Shown here: piece by piece, positions 9,796-21,872 of the stretch
How the letters are laid out: the number at the start of each line of letters is the position of its first letter
Numbering within the stretch: position 1 is the first letter of the stretch
NCBI GenBank assembly: GCA_021234155.1
Contig: JAJEKV010000277.1
Span: 374,001-438,000, forward strand
Length of the DNA stretch: 64,000 nt
Direction of reading: 5' to 3'
Source: Isoetes taiwanensis
Lineage: Eukaryota; Streptophyta; Lycopodiopsida; Isoetales; Isoetaceae
Program-made: the position numbers and the translations under genes
The notes under the pieces: model-generated
Told to the model about the DNA's origin: nothing
Databases searched by the model: none
Seen by the model: the letters and a program-made list of their open reading frames with translations, nothing else

Positions 9796-10632
9796 AGGAC
9801 AATGCTGTCCTCAGCATTGCGCCAAGGTGACGAGCCTACCCTATATCTGCAAAACAACATATGAGCATACAATTTAATTCAATTTAAACGATCAACTTCC
9901 TATTGAAGAGTTAAATGTCAAAATTTAGAATATATTTGTACTTATAGAAAATTATATAGCCTTAACAAGGTTACTTCTTATAATAATTCAAAACATTACT
10001 ATAAGAGTTATTAGGGTTCATAGTCTAAATTATGGTTCTCCCATCTTCTCGTAATGCGCCCCACCTCGATGCTCACTTCTCACTTGCCTGCACAAGGAGC
10101 ACATTACGTTAGTTTTATTAATAAGTTTGTGGTTTTAGGGGACCACCCCCCTTACCAACACCTTGCACTCGATCATGGCCCTTTCGGATTTGAGCTTAAG
10201 GACCATTTAAGATGATCCCATCATCGCCCATGATCAAGTGCTACCTTGTACTTTCGGTTACCGGTGCCGAAAGTACCCCTAGTGCATCATGCCCCAAGGG
10301 TTTTAAGCTAGGGGGCGTCTCACGATCCCATCATCGGCGCATGATCACTTTGACCTTCACCATGACCCCCTATGGCCAGGTGTGCGAACCCCGCATCATG
10401 GCATAGGGAGCATCCGACCGATGTCCCATCATCGCACACTATGCCTTACTTCTCTCTCTCTCTCTCTCGCATGACCCTATTGGTCATGCGCACCTCTTGG
10501 TGCATGTTGGCCTAGAGAATGCCTTAAAGGCGTATCCCATCATCGCCCACACGTTCCAAGTTTCTGGCACATGTGCTCTACTAACTAGAAGACATGAGCC
10601 AGAACTTAAGGCTAACTAAGAAACATACTAAG
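9796..10632. repeat. 3' untranslated region of the right chromovirus, with short repeats
   Basis: Non-coding between the chromodomain stop and the polypurine tract. The motif CCCATCATCG recurs four times or so between 10,215 and 10,550, in most cases next to a CATGATCA-like or CACA sequence. A (CT)n microsatellite lies at about 10,449-10,468. No gene seen. Confidence 0.6.
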
Positions 10633-11255
10633 CTAACCTCCTAGCAAGTCGGGGTCGACCAAGTCGGAGACGACTCGCCCATCAAACTCTTTCATAAACT
10701 CTGGGTATTGCTTCTCCAAATCCTGCTTCAATACCCATGTTGCGTCTTCCACGGGCAAGTGTTTCCACTTGACCAAATCTTTGGAAGGCGAGACCTCCTA
10801 GTCTTCTTGAATGACTTATCAAGAAGTAATTCAGGCACAATTTCAACTTGCTCTTCTGTCATTTCCAACAAAGTTGGAGTATCCAAGACCTCATCAGGGT
10901 TAGGATTGTGCCTTTTCAATAAACTTACGTGGAAAACCTTATGAACCTTGAGATGGGCCGGAAGATCCAACTTGTAGGCTTGGGAGCCCACTCTCTCCAA
11001 AATCTTGAACGGACCGGCCCACCTAGGGGCAAGCTTCTTGCAACTCCCAATCCAAAGCTTAGCTTGCTTAACCTTGATCTTCAACCACACGCTATCGCCT
11101 ACCTTGAAGTCCCTTACGGTCCTGTGCCTGTCGGCTACACTCTTCTGCCGACTTCTTGCTGCTAGGAGGTACCCCCTTACTTCTTCCACCAGCTGCTGCA
11201 TATCTCCTAGCATCTGCTGGGATACTTCAACCTTTGACCACGAGGATTGTGCCAA
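10633..11255 (-). pseudogene. pol: Chromovirus Pol C-terminus: integrase GPF module and chromodomain
   Basis: The minus strand carries the integrase C-terminal module with VGDSVWLK and KLAPRWAGPFKILERVG (the GPY/F motif), followed by FHVSLLKRH. Then comes a chromodomain: VEIVPELLLDK, and in a shifted frame DLVKWKHLPVEDATW, ending QYPEFMKEF and a stop near 10,633. Chromodomains of this clade direct integration to chromatin, often by reading methylated histone H3. A one-base frameshift near 10,800 splits the chromodomain, so this copy is not translatable as it stands. It continues the Pol region to its right. Confidence 0.85.
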
Positions 11256-13125
11256 GTATCAGGGGTTAGGCACCGGGTGCCGTAATTTACCATGAAAGGA
11301 GACATCTAAGATGACTCACCTTGCCTTGGCACTATTGTGGGCGAATTCTACCAAGTGGATGTACTCATCCCACTTGGGTTTTGCTTATTCCACCGCGAAG
11401 CTTCTAAGCATGTCTTCAAGGATTCGATTCGATTGGCTCTGTCGACCATCACATCTGCGGATGATAAGCCGCGTGCTCATGGAGAGCTTAAATGCGAATG
11501 GTGCTAAAGAGGTCCTGCCAAAAAGCACTCATAAATTTGGAATCCCTGTCTGAAATTATCTCCCGAGGCATGCCATGGAGTCTAAAACTCTCCTTTACAA
11601 ATAACTTGGCATTATCTAATGCTGTGTCCGTAGTTCTACAAGGCACAAAATGTGCCATCTTAGATAATTTGTCTACGACAACCATTAATGCATCCTTGCC
11701 TCGAAGAGTTCTAGGAAGTCCTGTAAAAAAATCCATGCTTATGACCTCCCACTTAGCATTTGGCACCCCCAATGGCTCTAAGGCACCTGGAATTCGAAGT
11801 TGCTCCGCTTTCGTCTGTTTATACAACTGGCATTCCCGGATATACCTGGCTATCTGCTTCTTCATCCCCGGCCAGAAATAGCTACTCCGAATCTTGAAGT
11901 AGGTCTTCATGAACCCTGCATGCCCTGCTATTGGGCTGTTGTGTGTGTCATGAAGAATTAACTTCCTTATACCTGACGATTCGGGCACACACAACTTGTC
12001 CTTATGGTACAACAGGTTGCCTTCCTTCTTATAATGCTTGAAGGCTTCCCGCTCCTTATCTGTTCTAGCCTCCCTTGAGAGGCTTGCCCATACCTCCTTG
12101 AAATCACCACCAAATGATAATGTCTCCTCAATCTTCTTGCCATACCCACTCGAAAGAGTTGATATAGCATTACAATGTATTCTCATCTCAAGGGGTTTTC
12201 TAGAAAGAGCGTCAGCCACCACATTCAGCTTACCCGTCTTATAAGCAATCTCAAAATCATACTCCTCAAGGAATTCCATCCACCTCCTTTGCCTTAGATT
12301 AAGGAGTGGTTGGGTAAAGATGTATTGGAGGCTCTGGTGATCAGTATCTAACTGAAATTTCCTCCCAAGCAAATAATGCCTCCAAATACAAAGAGCTCTC
12401 ACAATAGCTAGAAGTTCCTGATCATGGGTTGGATAGCGCTGCTCGGTGTCGTTCAACTTCTTGGAATCATAGGCCACTACTCTTCCTTCTTGCATAAGGA
12501 CTTCACCTGTTGCTATCTTACTTGCATCTGTTGCTACTATCTTGTCCTTATCTGGATCTGGCAGAACTAGCACTGGAGCTGTTGTTAAGGCTTCCTTAAG
12601 CTTTTCAAATGAAGCTTGAACATTTTCTAGCCAATGTGTTCTCCAATCTTTCACCTTAACACTCTTAGTGAGATCCGTCAAAGGGGATGCCCACTTAGCG
12701 AAGTCCTTCACGAACTTCCTGTAGTATCCCGCCAGACCTAGAAAACTCCTTACTTCTGCCACATTCTTGGGAGCTGGCCAATCAACTACTGCTTCAATCT
12801 TAGATGGATCTGTAGAAATCCCCTCAGCTGTTACCACATGTCCCAAGTATTCCTCTCGACCTGTTGCGAAGTGGCACTTGGAGAGCTTCCCATACAACCG
12901 ATGACGTCTCAATTTCTCCAACACTTTCCTCAAATGCTGACAATGATCTTCAAGGGACTTGCTGTAGACTAGAATGTCGTCGAAGAAAACAATGACAAAC
13001 TCATCCAAGAACTCTCTGAAGATGTCGTTCATGAGGCGCATAAAAGTTGTTGGAGCATTCAATAACCCAAAGGGCATTACTGTGAACTCAAAGTGACCAT
13101 ACCGCTTCTAAAGGCGGTCTTATGT
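11256..13125 (-). pseudogene. pol: Chromovirus Pol: reverse transcriptase (3' half), RNase H and integrase, decayed
   Basis: A 529-codon minus-strand frame (13,077-11,488) starts in mid-RT at [12 protein letters not shown]. The catalytic block is FFDDILVYS at residues 31-39. RNase H carries [13 protein letters not shown] and DTDHQSL (its D-E-D residues) at about residues 180-260. Integrase follows with [11 protein letters not shown] of the HHCC finger; its second Cys position is Tyr (ECQLYKQ). The first and second Asp of the DDE triad are present ([17 protein letters not shown]). Beyond 11,488 the frame breaks repeatedly and the DDE glutamate position appears to be Gln. RT sequence continues out of frame up to about 13,125, where similarity stops. 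The N-terminal RT, protease and gag of this copy are missing. Confidence 0.9.
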
Positions 13126-14885
13126 CTTATGGACACTACATATTGATATGTGGTAGACAAATAGCTTGGCACCAAGGTAAAGAAAAGCTTAGGACCTCCC
13201 ATTCGAATTCTCATTTCCGTCGCAAGTAAATACATTTTTACTCTTGAAAACTACATTATAAAATACTAAAAATACAAATGTTGCCAGAATTTACCCTTCA
13301 ATTATGTCAAAACTTGAATGATGGCTTCTAGTATCTTATAAATTTTATTGCAATGTTGGTTAACACAGCATAAATTGGAAGATTTACAACATGATGCCAA
13401 AAATCATGCATAGCTGAATAATAATGTTGTTCATTAAGAATCCACACTCTACTCCTTTGTGCTATTCCTAATTCCATTGTGTTTGCAATATATGGATAAA
13501 AATTGAGATGACCTATTTGTTTGTAATTCCGCATAAGTGCACGTGTTTCAAACTGGTGTAATTCGCATTCTTATTTACCTTTGGCCTCAAGATAGTGTAC
13601 TTTCACATTGGATTGCATGTACAAACATTTTTTTTTTTGTTGAAGGCAAGTTTTTATTTATAATATAATAGATGGTACAAAACCTTATTTAAGACCCCTC
13701 AACTGGGCCAAATGGGAAGGATTATGTCCAAAAATAGCTATGATGACATTTAGTACAACACAAAGGCATTCAATACTCTGTATGAACTCCTGCTCAACTT
13801 CTTCCCTCCGATAACAGTACTATAGAGGACCACTAACAAGTTCCTAATTCAGTACTAAAGCAAGAGATCCTCCTCTTCCCACGCTAGTACTACAGAAGTA
13901 GGACTTCTCACTTTGTTGAATTTCTTTATATTATTCCCAATGCCATATAGCTATTTGTTGTCCTCGAGACCAGATCAGAAGATTACAGCACAAATGCCAA
14001 AGCTCAGTATCCAAAACCAATATCATTTCCTCATACTGACCCGTAAATAGGAGGTACCTATTTAATCTTGAATCAAGAAACACCTAAAGATCATCCCCGA
14101 AAGATATAAGTATAGCAGGGCCGACAGATCAAGCTTTATACCAGCGCGTAATCAAACTATCTCAAGGTACTACAGTAGGCACTGAACTCCTTTTTCAACT
14201 TGTACTAAGGGAGATTAGCTCCGCCGCTTCCCTCAAAATAGTGATGGATCAGGCCTCTCCAATGGGTGATCTGCCTGCTCTATCAACTGCCACTATATTT
14301 ACATGGGTTCTTAATGCATATGCACTCAACTCAGCCATTGAGCCATTCCAAGTCTCCCGCCCTGAAATGCCTACTTGGTTCCCCTATTTTCATGTCAGAA
14401 CTACAGCTCTGATATTGCATTAGATACCAAACCTCCCTAGCCAGGATAGGGAAAGCGATAAAGCACAATGAGCAATCAGAATATACAGACCAAACGGCAC
14501 GTAACCAGCGTGAAGATGCACAATACCACCTCTGGAAAAACAACTCTGTTTGCAATCTTGCTAGAATCTGAAAAGCTTGTGGCAAGCAACACAGAATCTA
14601 GTGGAAAAGTGCAAACTAAGACCTTGAGAACCGGTAACCTACAGTGGGTGCAGGCCTTGGAAACCATAGTGAGTGCGGCAGCACAATAAACCATTCCCTA
14701 ACTGATCTACTCATCTAACTCTGTTTTCACAAGCTGAAAGAACATAGTCATCTTACCAAACAAGACCTCCGGACAGAACACAAAACATCTATGCTCTTAC
14801 AAACATTTACTCCACCATTATCCCTCTCTCAACCAGTCGTGATTTTGTCTTTCATTTCATGGAACATAGCCATTTTTATTTCAAA
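13126..14885. other. Non-coding, AT-rich; no gene seen
   Basis: Short open frames only, with stops in all frames. It holds a T-run near 13,630 and no terminal repeats that I could pair. Confidence 0.5.
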
Positions 14886-15780
14886 ATCTACTTACTTAAA
14901 AAGTTTTTGGGGTGTCTTGCTGATGCCGGTGTGCCCTTTTCAGGCATTACTTTTAGCATCTTGAGAACAAGTTTCCAGGCAATACCTTGGCTTTCGGGAG
15001 TTGTTTCCCTTGCAAAAGAATCATCCGAAAATTTCGACGGGTGAGCAGCTAAACTTTCGGGCGGTGGGTCTCGTCTTGATGATGGGCCGCCTTGGGTTCA
15101 ATGGAAACGACGTCCTTCGTAGGGTTTGTGCCACAAAACGAGAAGGCTTAGCAAGGTGTTTGCATTCTAGAGCTGGAGCAATCGCTGGGCAATCGAGTTG
15201 GGGATGGTGCAGTTTCTCCAGTACGATTCTTGCTTTGTTTTTTACATTTTTTGCTTCTAAACTTTTTGCTGATCTCTATTATCTGATCCAACCTTGTTTT
15301 ACCCTTTTTTTAGAGGACCCTCTCCTCTAAAAATAGGGTAAAACAGGGTCGGATAAGATAAAACAGGGTAAAAAAGGGTCGGATCAGATAATAGAGATCA
15401 GCAAAAAGTTTAGAAGCAAAAAATGTAAAAAACAAAGCAAGAATCGTACTGGAGAAACTGCACCATCTCCAACTCGATTATCCAGCGATTGCTCCAGCCC
15501 TAGAATGCAAACACCTTGCTAAGCCTTCTCGTTTTGTAGCACAAACCCTACGAAGGACGTCGTTTCCATTGAACCCAAGGCCGCCCATCATCAAGGCGAG
15601 ACCCACCGCCCGAAAGTTTAGCTGCTCGCCTGTCGAAATTTTCGGATGATTCTTTTGCAAAGGAAACAACTCCCGAAAGCCAAGGTATTGCCCGGAAACT
15701 TGTTTTCAAGATGCTAAAAGTAACGCCTGAAAAGGGCACACCGGCATCAGCAAGACACCCCAAAAGCGTTTTAAGTAGAT
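14886..15780. repeat. Long inverted repeat (foldback), arms about 440 bp
   Basis: The sequence from ATCTACTTA at 14,886 inward is repeated as its reverse complement ending ...TAAGTAGAT at 15,780. The arms match over almost their full length, with scattered single differences. The centre is near 15,330 (TCTAGAGG-like, CCTCTCCTC). The right arm carries an extra duplication of about 32 bp next to the centre (AAAACAGGGT motif). A transcript would fold into a hairpin several hundred bp long. Arms read as partial open frames in both directions, so a captured gene fragment in tail-to-tail arrangement is possible. No terminal target duplication was identified. Confidence 0.88.
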
Positions 15781-16472
15781 GACACTCAGAGTTGGCTGTT
15801 GCTCTAACAATATTTGAAGAGCATTGGCATTTCTTCTTGCCGCCCATTTTATTATCAAATAGAACTCCAATATTGTTGGCTCTGATATCGTGCAGCTATA
15901 GTGACTTAAGATCTCGAAAGGTGAGGTAAATCTCCTTTCAGGTTCGGTTTCATATTTTGTTCCGTTGACTCATCTAGATTAGGTTTGATAGCTTTGTATC
16001 AATGTTTTATGTTAAGACTCTTATTAGGATTTCTTGCCCTGGAAGCAGATTCAAGAAAAATATTTGGTGGAAAAGGAAGGAGCAGTGTTGTCAGGTACGT
16101 CAGGTACGATATGGGTACGGTACGTATTTAACGTACTAATATGGGTTGCATACCTCCTAGATTAAAAGTACTTTAAATACTTTTTTCGTATTTGTTAAGT
16201 ACTTGTAAAATACGTAAAATACGTACTTAACATATAGTACGTTACGTACTTTATGCCAATTTTTAAAAATAGTTCTAAATTCTAAAATAGCTGCAATTAC
16301 AATGGATTTTCAGCTTCAACTAATAGATCATACTATAGCCTCCATAAATAAGTGTTTTCTCAAAAAGTTTAGCTAAGAGTAGCTATAGTTAAAGTTTGCA
16401 TTCCTCATAATGAAACTTAAGTTTGAAAGCTTAAACAAAATATGCTTAAAATAATAAGAATAAGAGAATCAA
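15781..16472. other. Non-coding; TACGTA-rich segment
   Basis: At 16,095-16,260 the motifs GTACGT and TACGTA recur many times, some as inverted pairs, resembling a subterminal region of a DNA transposon. No transposase frame was seen. Confidence 0.35.
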
Positions 16473-16823
16473 TCAAAGTCCATCATCCCCTTCCTCCTCG
16501 TCATCTTCATCCTTAGACTCGGTTTCGAAGGATGACTTCCACACAAGCTCCTCATCTGTGCCTACTTCTTCTTCTTCAATCACATTTAGATTGTCTTCAG
16601 ATAAACTAGCAGATGTAATGGATTGCGTTACAGGTCTATAATACATCTTTGGACAAGCAGGCACCAGTTTTGGGTTGTCTGGTTTCCACATGTATCCAAA
16701 ATACCCATACATGTTAATGAGTGCATTCCCCAAAATTATCTCAGCATCGAACTTATGACGTAATATCTGGACATGAATTAATTTACCTTCTACAAGAGCT
16801 ACAATAGAAGAACATGCTTTCAA
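16473..16823 (-). pseudogene. PPR gene fragment, left side (5' part displaced by the large insertion), joined to an acidic tail
   Basis: The minus strand encodes LKACSSIVALVEGKLIH, followed by QILRHKFDAEIILGNALINMYG, the typical core of a plant pentatricopeptide-repeat protein (organelle RNA-binding). After about residue 50 the similarity ends. The frame runs on through an unrelated Glu/Asp-rich tail to a stop at 16,473. The upstream part of the same PPR exon is found 37.5 kb away at 54,326-54,450, on the same strand and in the same frame. The gene was therefore interrupted by the intervening DNA. Confidence 0.75.
16776..16823. repeat. Left copy of 48-bp target-site duplication
   Basis: Identical over 48 bp to 54,326-54,373 and in the same orientation. 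It is part of the PPR coding sequence on both sides. The bases just outside differ (G/A on the left, A/C on the right), so the repeat is exactly 48 bp. Confidence 0.85.
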
Positions 16824-16984
16824 ACTAAGTTAGTAGCAAACCATCCCCATTTGCCCTAGAACGTCAGTACCTTGCTTCTTGTCTCGATTGTAGATGAACA
16901 TGAACAACGGCTTCAGACTTAGGGTTATGGAATTTCGATTTGGGTTCATAATCTGTTCTGCTTTTGTGGGATCCTCTGCTGGCC

Positions 16985-18720
16985 CCATCATCACCAAGGC
17001 ATGGAGTTCGAATATGCTCAATCTCAGCCGGAGGTATTTTCACCTAGAGGTAATCTTTGGATTTTCGTCTGTTCCTCTCTATTTCTGCCCAGTATGGATT
17101 ATACCGAGCTTGACATATTGTCATTTGGAGTTTGCCTGTTTGTAGCTCGAGTTAGTTCGGTGGTTTTTATCTGTGTAGCAAACTATACTCTACAGTCTGA
17201 GTCAGTTTTTGCAGTGGTGATATTTGATGGAAAAACACAACTTTTCAAGCTGTTTGTGATGCATTGGTCTACGTTTGTTCTTATGTTTAGTTTTTGGTGC
17301 TGATATTCGAGGGAAAAACAGAAATTTCAAGCTGTTTGTTGTATAATTAATCTGAGTTTTTGTTCTTATGTGTCCCATCTGGTATCCCATGCCTTGAAGC
17401 CCGGTGTGGTGAATTTCTGCATGTTTTATGGGTGCTGTGCAAGTCTTGATAGACTGCTTCTGGACTTCTAGTTAATTTCATATCTAGGTTAGTATGTTGT
17501 CGCTCAACTTGTTGCTGGGTTGCATGTAGACAGGGATTCAAATCTGGTTTGTGCCAACTCTTTGAAGTTTTCTATGACCTTGTCTTTTAAGGGTCTTTGA
17601 GGACTGAGTCTAGTCATGTGAGTTGCATTTAATAGATCTTTCCATAGTTATTTCAGTTAGTTGCATTCAACATTACGATCATGATTTACCAGGCGTGATG
17701 TAACTGTTAGCCTACTGCTATGCGCTTGCAGGGAACATTCTTCTAGACCTCCTAATGCAGTTTGCAGCCTCTTACTTTTTGCTACCGTAATAAGCTCATC
17801 TCCTTTCTTAAATCTTACGTCTTTGGGTATCTAAGGGGAGGTGTAGCTACGGATAATTTCAGCTTGGTAGCCTTCGTTTTCTAGACCGTGGCGATCAATT
17901 CTTGTTTGACAGGCTTGGAGTTTTGACTATGCCCAATTGCAGTCACGGTAACTCAGCCCAAGGAAGTTTGAATATGCACAAGCCTAGCCAGAGAATGTCA
18001 TTTGGAGTTTGCTCTTTTGTAACTCGAGTCTAGTCAGGTGGTTTCCTTCTGTATCACTAACAATGCTCTACAACCTGGGTGAGTTTTTGCAGTGGGAATA
18101 TCGATGAGATATCACAAATTTCAAGCTGTTAGGATGCAATTGATCTACGTTTTGTTCTTATGCATTCCGTTTTGCATACCATGTATGAAGCCTATAGATG
18201 TTCTAGGTGTGATGATTTGCTGGGCCATTTCTGCGCGCAATATGTAAGTCTTGACAGATCGCTTCTAGGCTTATAGTTTGTCTGGTTGCTTATAGACATA
18301 GACTCGAATCTGGTTTGTCTCCTGCTCTTTGAAGTTTTTTATGACCTTGACTGTTAATTAATTGCATTTGGCATCACAATCATGATTTACTAGGCATGGT
18401 GCAACAGTTAGCCGAATGCCTATGAACTCTAGGGAACATCCTTCTTTTTAACCTCCTAGTGCAGCTTGTAGCCCTTTGCTTTTTTGCTAACATAGTGAGC
18501 CCATGCTTTCTCTTAATTCTCACATCTCTGGTTATAGTAGTGAGTTCATGCTTTCTCTTAATCCTTCCGTCTCTGGTTATTTAAGGAGAGGTGTAGCTAT
18601 GGCTAATATCAGGAGCGGTATCCGTAGGCTATGGGCAATCTTAGCTTGGTAAGCCTTCGCTTTCCAGCGTGTGGCGATCCATTCTTCTTTGATAGGCATG
18701 GAGTTCGACTGTGCACATTC
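16985..18720 (+). repeat. Diverged tandem modules of about 0.8-0.9 kb
   Basis: Landmarks recur in order: AGGCATGGAGTTCGA-like at 16,998, 17,915 and 18,698; GTCATTTGGAGTTTGC at 17,120 and 17,998; and GTGGCGATC at about 17,890 and 18,670. Copies are clearly diverged. No coding potential seen. Confidence 0.6.
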
Positions 18721-21700
18721 TCAGATATGAGATGCAATCTGCTGGTGTTGAAGGTTGGCATTTGATGTGGAGATAGAAACATTTTGAGCAAGGTATGCAT
18801 TTGCAGTTTTGTGGAGTCTGTTTTGGATGCTTATGTTATTGGTTCAGGGCTACTATTCGCAGTTTGTCAGTCTATTTCAGAGCTCCTTTGGTGATGCAAA
18901 AGGGTTATGCAGTGAGATAGTTTAGATTCTATTTTCTTAATACAGACAAATTATCTTCAACTTTTCAGGTTCAAGATATGTTATATTTAATTCACATGTG
19001 CAGCAGTGTCTCAAGGTTTTCTAAACATTTAGCCTTTTTGTTGCACAGATTTCGTTTCAAGTTTTTGCAGGATGGTTTGGTGGCTGTACATCTTTTGGGT
19101 TAATTTGCTAGTTGGAGCATATGCACTTCTTGTTACACTCCATTTTTAGTGGCAATACTTCTAGTCACACTCCATTTTAAGTGGCAACATCTATATGCCA
19201 TACGCAAGATCCAACGTGTTTCCTAGCTTTATGTGTCCCGTCTTTAGCCGATTATATGTTCAGTACTTTTAACCATCTTACATGTTAGCTGCCTTGATAG
19301 TTCTTGTTGTTGGTCTGTTCCGGAGTTAACTTGGCAGTGGTTACATTATCCCTCTTGCGCTTCTGTGGTGGTGTTGTTGCAACTCCTGGCAGTAGTAGTT
19401 ACGTTATCCTGGTACATTTGCAAGAAGTAGTAACTGGTACATTTGCAAGAAGTAGTAAGCACAGGTCCAAACTGTTGGATTGGGCTCAAGGATAGTCCTC
19501 TTTTGATTTGCCATTTCGTTTTCATATGCTTGGGAAGAGCTACAATTGTATTAAAATACAACAGCTAGGGAAACGTTTGAAGTTGCAGACCTTTCTTGTC
19601 GTGGCTTCATCTTAGTTTTGTAGCTAGTGCACTTCTTGTCTTAATTTCCAACCAGAATGCCGCTTTAGTGGTAGGGCCCGCTCTTTGCCTGCTCCCCATG
19701 TTGATCTGTGAGCCTGTCCCTATTATTTCATTTTGGAATTTCTCTTGTTAGATGCACGAACTTCTCTCATTAGATGCTGGAACTTCTCTCATTAGATGCT
19801 AGCATGGAGCCTGCCAAAGCATGCTGCTGTTTATTGTTTTCTAGAACTTTCTAGTACTGCTTGGATGCTAGTTTTGTAGGGCCCCTATTATTTACACTCA
19901 TTTGGGTTTACAGTCTTTCTATTTAAGAGGAAGGAGTATTTTCAGCTTGTACTCCCAACTCTGGCACGAGGTGTGGCTGGCATGAGTTGTGGTAACTGCC
20001 TTGTGATTTTGTAACAGTGTCCTTTTTGCTCTTTGTTTTTTGTACCTTAGTTTGTCCTTTCCTACTTTGTTGTGCTGCTTTAGTCTCTTACGGTGTCATG
20101 TACCAGCCTACAGGCATTAGTTTAGAGTGTGGACTGTTTACAGGCATTAGTTTAGAGTGTGGTCTGTTTTCACATTTTTCTCGTCAAGAACGCCTTACCA
20201 TATATGCTAGCATGGTTTGGACTTTTTTATTCCAGCTTGAGCTTCATTAGGTTCATTAAGCTTATTCTCTGCATGATTCATTTCGGTGTAGCAACCACAA
20301 CAAGATTGTCTCTTTAGTTCCATTATGTATGGAAAAGAGAGGGTACAGTAGATGAAGTCCTAGGAGGCTGACCAGTGTGCCAAGAAATGTCATTTTCTGC
20401 ATTTTATTGTTTGGCAAGCAGTATAGAATATTAAGTGGAATGAGAATTTTGCGTTGCTTGGCAAGATGTTAAAGAGTTGCTTGGCAAGACTTTAAGAACA
20501 GGAAGCGGAATAGAGAATGGCGTGTCGTTTTGTTTTTGATGTGTCGCAAGTAGTCTATTAGAGTTCATTTAGAGTTCATCTTGTTAATGTCCACTTTTTC
20601 TTTTTCCAAGTCTTGTGTCGTCTAGTTCATGGGTTTATTTGTTTGTATTTTCACCTCTTGTGGTTTTCGAAAGCCCTTAGCAATCGTAGTGCTAGTCTTT
20701 TAGTATAATTTGCGTAGCTTCCAACTTATATTGTCTATCTTTGCAACGTTAAATTCCTCTCCTTAGGTTTAAGTCTTGTATGCACATGAGTGACATCATA
20801 GTTTACTTTTGTGCGGTTGCCGTTTCATGAGGGTTAGAGATTTTATTTTGTCCATGTTCTTTGTTGAGAGGTGAGAATGACCTTTGGCTAGGTGGAGAAT
20901 GGCTCTTGCTTTATTGCCTACTTGGTTTAGGGGATTTGAAGTTAGGAGACTCCCTGTGTCTTCTAGTGCCTTTCAATGCTCATAGTATTTTGGGCTCAAA
21001 ATTGGTGCTATGATACTTCGATTTTGAAGCTCTTCAGCTACTTATGGAGCTGATAATTGTCTATTTTTCTATGGAGTTGATTGGTATATACTTGTCAACT
21101 TTGAGTGGTGTTCACGTGCCCGCGTGGGATTTTGAAGGGCAGTCTGCTTTAGTTGATCCTTGTGCCGGTATGCGGTGGTATGCAAGATCTTTCAGCCTAG
21201 TTGTCCTTCGAGCCTTGTTTTGTAGTAGTCACATGCCTTCATTTATTTTTGTAGCGTTATATAGGTCATAACATTTTGTTGTGTCTTCTAGTCCTGGCAT
21301 TCTTTGTAATTGAGTAGGAGTGGTATGTTGAGTTATTAAGCTTAGGATAGGTCATGTTAGTAGCTTGGTTGGTTTGATGGAGCCTTTTGTTTAGGTCCAC
21401 TATTTTTTTCTTAGCGAGTGAATATGTTGTACTATTTTTTTCTTAGTGAGTGAGTATGTTGTGTTTAAGCTTTCGGAATTGCGATGGAGGTGTGGTGGTT
21501 TGGACACGTGGAATCCCCATCCCATGTTGATGGAGCTATAGTTTGATTTTTCGGCGTCTGTTGATGTTATTTTTAGTGAATCAGGTCCTTGCGTCATGAT
21601 CTTTTCTCGTTTGATGTTCCTTCCCTAGCGCTTTTATTTCATTTTTGTGAGATGCTCTAGGATTGGTTCTTTTCGGCAATGTTTTGAGTGCTAAGCTTAT

Positions 21701-21730
21701 GATAGTTTAGACTTTTAGTTTCTTGTCTTT
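18721..21730 (+). other. T-rich non-coding body of the repeat family
   Basis: No gene seen. It contains small local tandem duplications, for example a 30-bp unit (ACAGGCATTAGTTTAGAGTG...) repeated twice at about 20,110-20,169 and a CACTCCATTTT-type pair at 19,137-19,185. Confidence 0.5.
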
Positions 21731-21872
21731 CTGCCTCTTTTTTCAGCATGTTGTTGCATTGTGTTGGTTGAGTGCAACTAGGCTCTAGAAGTGCGATTTA
21801 TCTGCGTTTTGAGATTAGCGGATAAATCCGCTTCTTTGAGGCTAGTTGTGAGAGTCCCCTTGAGTATTTATA
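21731..21872 (+). promoter_or_regulatory. Promoter-like module, copy 1
   Basis: Begins CTGCCTCTTTTTTCAGCATG, then an inverted repeat (GATTTATC...GATAAATC), then TATTTATA at 21,865-21,872. This order recurs six times in the insertion. Confidence 0.6.

Larger units (their letters stand above)
8138..13125 (-). mobile_element. Right chromovirus copy, 5'-truncated, ending in the shared LTR
   Basis: Contains RT (part), RNase H, integrase, chromodomain, 3' UTR, polypurine tract and LTR. Similarity stops abruptly near 13,125 within RT, so the 5' part was deleted or displaced. The tandem arrangement with the left copy through one LTR suggests unequal recombination between LTRs. Confidence 0.75.
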
